A stretch of 64,000 nucleotides of DNA from Theobroma cacao (lineage: Eukaryota; Streptophyta; Magnoliopsida; Malvales; Malvaceae): NCBI RefSeq assembly GCF_000208745.1, contig NC_030850.1, forward strand, positions 15,360,229 through 15,424,228. The letters run 5' to 3'. A program made the position numbers and the translations under genes. Shown one piece after another: positions 62,230-64,000 of this stretch. Under the pieces are notes generated by a model that did no database searches, had not been told where the DNA came from, and was given only the letters and a program-made list of their open reading frames with translations. The first letter of the stretch is position 1. Each line of letters begins with the position of its first letter.

Positions 62230-63958
62230 CTATGCCTTGCTATCTACGCTCATCGGTTCAGGTTCCTTAGCTGCTGATTTCTGCCAAATCAGAGAACACG
62301 ATATCAATACATCACTCCATGAAACACGAATTACAAACTGCCCCAAGTGGTTCCTCAATTATACCATAAATTGAACACTTACACTGGAATCGATAGACTC
62401 CATTTTTTTCATCTTGGCAAACATGTTGCCATAAAATTTGGATTCCTTCTTATTGTACTCCTTCATCTTCTCTTTCAAAACCTTGTATTCAAGCTTAACC
62501 TCCCTGGAAAGTAAATGCATCAACATAGAAGGCGTTCATCAATCCGAAACAGGCAAACACAATTTCTTTCTTAACAGCTGAGCCCCAACAGTTAGAGCTC
62601 ATGAAGCCTATTAAGGCAAATTACCTATTATCAGGATCAAGCTCAAGAGCTTTCTTGATATCAAACTCTGCCAAATCCAAATCTGCCAGATGGATGTATG
62701 CTTGAGCCCTTCTATACAGGGCTTTCACATTTGCACTTTCTAATTCTAAAACCTGCATATGCATCTCATGCACCAGTTTAACTCAAAATAGCTACAAGAT
62801 CTAGCTGAAAATTATAATTCCAATTATGAACATTGTTCAAACCTTGGTGCACAACTTCTCAGCTTGCTTGTAATCCTTCAACTTCAACTTGCAAGCCGCA
62901 TTGTTCAGATTGCAAGCAACCTTCAACACCTTAGCCTGCTTTTTCTCCTCCTCACTAAAGGAAGAATCATACTCAATACACTTAAAAGCCTGCGTATACA
63001 AACACCAATAAATTTCATGGTATCAAAAGACAGAAATTAAAACTCTCACAGGCCAACATGTGCATAGCATTTGCATACCTTCTCATATCTCTTAGAAGCT
63101 CTCACATATTTGCCAGCTTTGAACAATACATTTCCTTCTTCCTTCTTTTTACCAGCAGCTTCAATCTTTTCTTGCGTGTTTATATCCCATGATTCTTTTT
63201 CCTGAAGTAGCAAATCATCAAAACCACTTGTAACATAGTCCCCATATTGACATCTAACAGATATACAACAATGGACATAGACATTACAAGGGTACTGATC
63301 CACTAACCTTGACAAATGATACCAACTCAACTTCATAGTATACAGTTGAGTTAGGAGGTACCAAACCCAAATCTTGCTGTGACTCAGATGACCCAAAAGC
63401 ATACTCAGGTGCAATAGTCAGCTGAGCTACTTCACCCTTCTTCATCTTCATCACAGCTCTATCAAGACCGTCAATGACTTGCTCTGTCATAAAAATCAAG
63501 CAGTGGCAGTTCAGCTAAACCCATAAACTGGAGTCAAGAGAGTGGTGGGAGGAAGGACAACTTCTGTTACCTTCATCTGTCTTGAACTCAAACAACTCTT
63601 CTCCTTCATTGTGACCCTTCTTCAGGAAGACAGTACCATCTTGCAGTTTCCCAATCAATTTCACTGCCAAAGGTACGTTAAAAATTATATATTAAATAAC
63701 AAATTGTTTAGTATGTTGCATTAGGGAAAACTGAAAATTCTTTTCTCAGAATTTAACACCGACCTTGGACATCAGCCCCCTCATTTGGACGGTCATATCC
63801 CTCCCCTTCCTTCAAGATCTTCTTTATAACCTTCTTGTCATCAGTAACCTCAGTCACAGTTTTCCATGAAACCAACTCCAAGGTAATCTGCAGACTGGCA
63901 TTTGGAGGCACTGCACCTTCAGCACCAGTGGCTGGCTTCCCCTTCTCACCAAAGCCAT
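62230..63958 (-). CDS. FKBP62: FKBP-type peptidyl-prolyl isomerase with TPR domain (ROF1/FKBP62-like), 3' part
   Basis: Minus-strand exons: 63958-63764, 63663-63571, 63483-63308, 63201-63079, 62989-62843, 62752-62625, 62503-62383 and 62280-62230. All are GT-AG and phase-consistent, about 344 C-terminal codons; the 5' exons lie beyond 64000. The order is: end of one FKBP domain (GFGEKGKPATGAEGAVPPNA), then a further FKBP domain (KLIGKLQDGTVFLKKGHNEG, EQVIDGLDRAVMKMKKGE, IAPEYAFGS, VPPNSTVYYEVELVSF), then three TPR-like repeats (GNVLFKAGKYVRASKRYEK; CNLNNAACKLKLKDYKQAEK; ALYRRAQAYIHLADLDLAEF), ending PEPMSVDSKA. Such proteins have three FKBP domains and bind HSP90 through the TPR, acting in heat-stress responses. 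The last exon (17 codons) was missed by simple frame reading because a GTAAGT donor precedes a nearby stop. FKBP65 is the main alternative name. Confidence 0.93.
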
Positions 63959-64000
63959 CTTTAAAATAACAAAATAGGGTTAAAACATCAGAACAAGAAC

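Overview
This is nuclear DNA of a flowering plant, most likely a eudicot. The evidence is intron-rich genes with GT-AG splice sites, plant-only families (CSLC glucan synthase, CIB-type bHLH, ROF-type FKBP), an AT-rich background, and layered plant retrotransposons. Details of the proteins would fit a rosid, but I cannot fix the genus from sequence alone.

Layout. From 1 to about 28,000 is a transposon graveyard with no intact host gene: a decayed L1-type LINE on the minus strand (1,550-7,400); an LTR-like copy (9,921-11,410); a solo LTR with a perfect 5-bp target duplication (12,212-14,929); a badly decayed Ty1/copia relic (14,935-17,958); and an Athila-like Ty3/gypsy element with two LTRs (17,959-26,927). 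The last has lost its RT-RNase H-integrase core and is itself interrupted by a 5'-truncated LINE and a non-autonomous hAT element. From 28,000 to 34,600 is mainly AT-rich spacer with small SINE relics.

The genic half holds four genes. A bHLH62/CIB3-like transcription factor (34,935-37,402, plus, eight coding exons, 579 aa) is followed by a 12.5-kb spacer holding an internally deleted copia element, a decayed gypsy gag and a MITE. Next comes a CSLC6-like xyloglucan glucan synthase (49,882-56,115, plus, five exons, 683 aa), whose last intron is inflated by a MITE and a SINE. Convergent to it is the gene for 40S ribosomal protein eS8 (59,676 down to 57,411, minus, 219 aa) with a 4-nt first coding exon. 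At the right edge is the 3' part of a ROF1/FKBP62-like multidomain FKBP-TPR immunophilin (63,958 down to 62,230, minus; its 5' end lies outside the window).

The genes are separate transcription units: a nuclear regulator, a Golgi glycan synthase, a ribosomal protein and an HSP90 co-chaperone. The bHLH62-CSLC6 neighbourhood appears to be an ancient pair, since the Arabidopsis counterparts carry adjacent locus numbers. I see no CRISPR array, tRNA, rRNA or bacterial-style system. The most unusual signal is a set of three tandem hairpins in the solo LTR whose stems carry compensating base changes while their loop stays constant.
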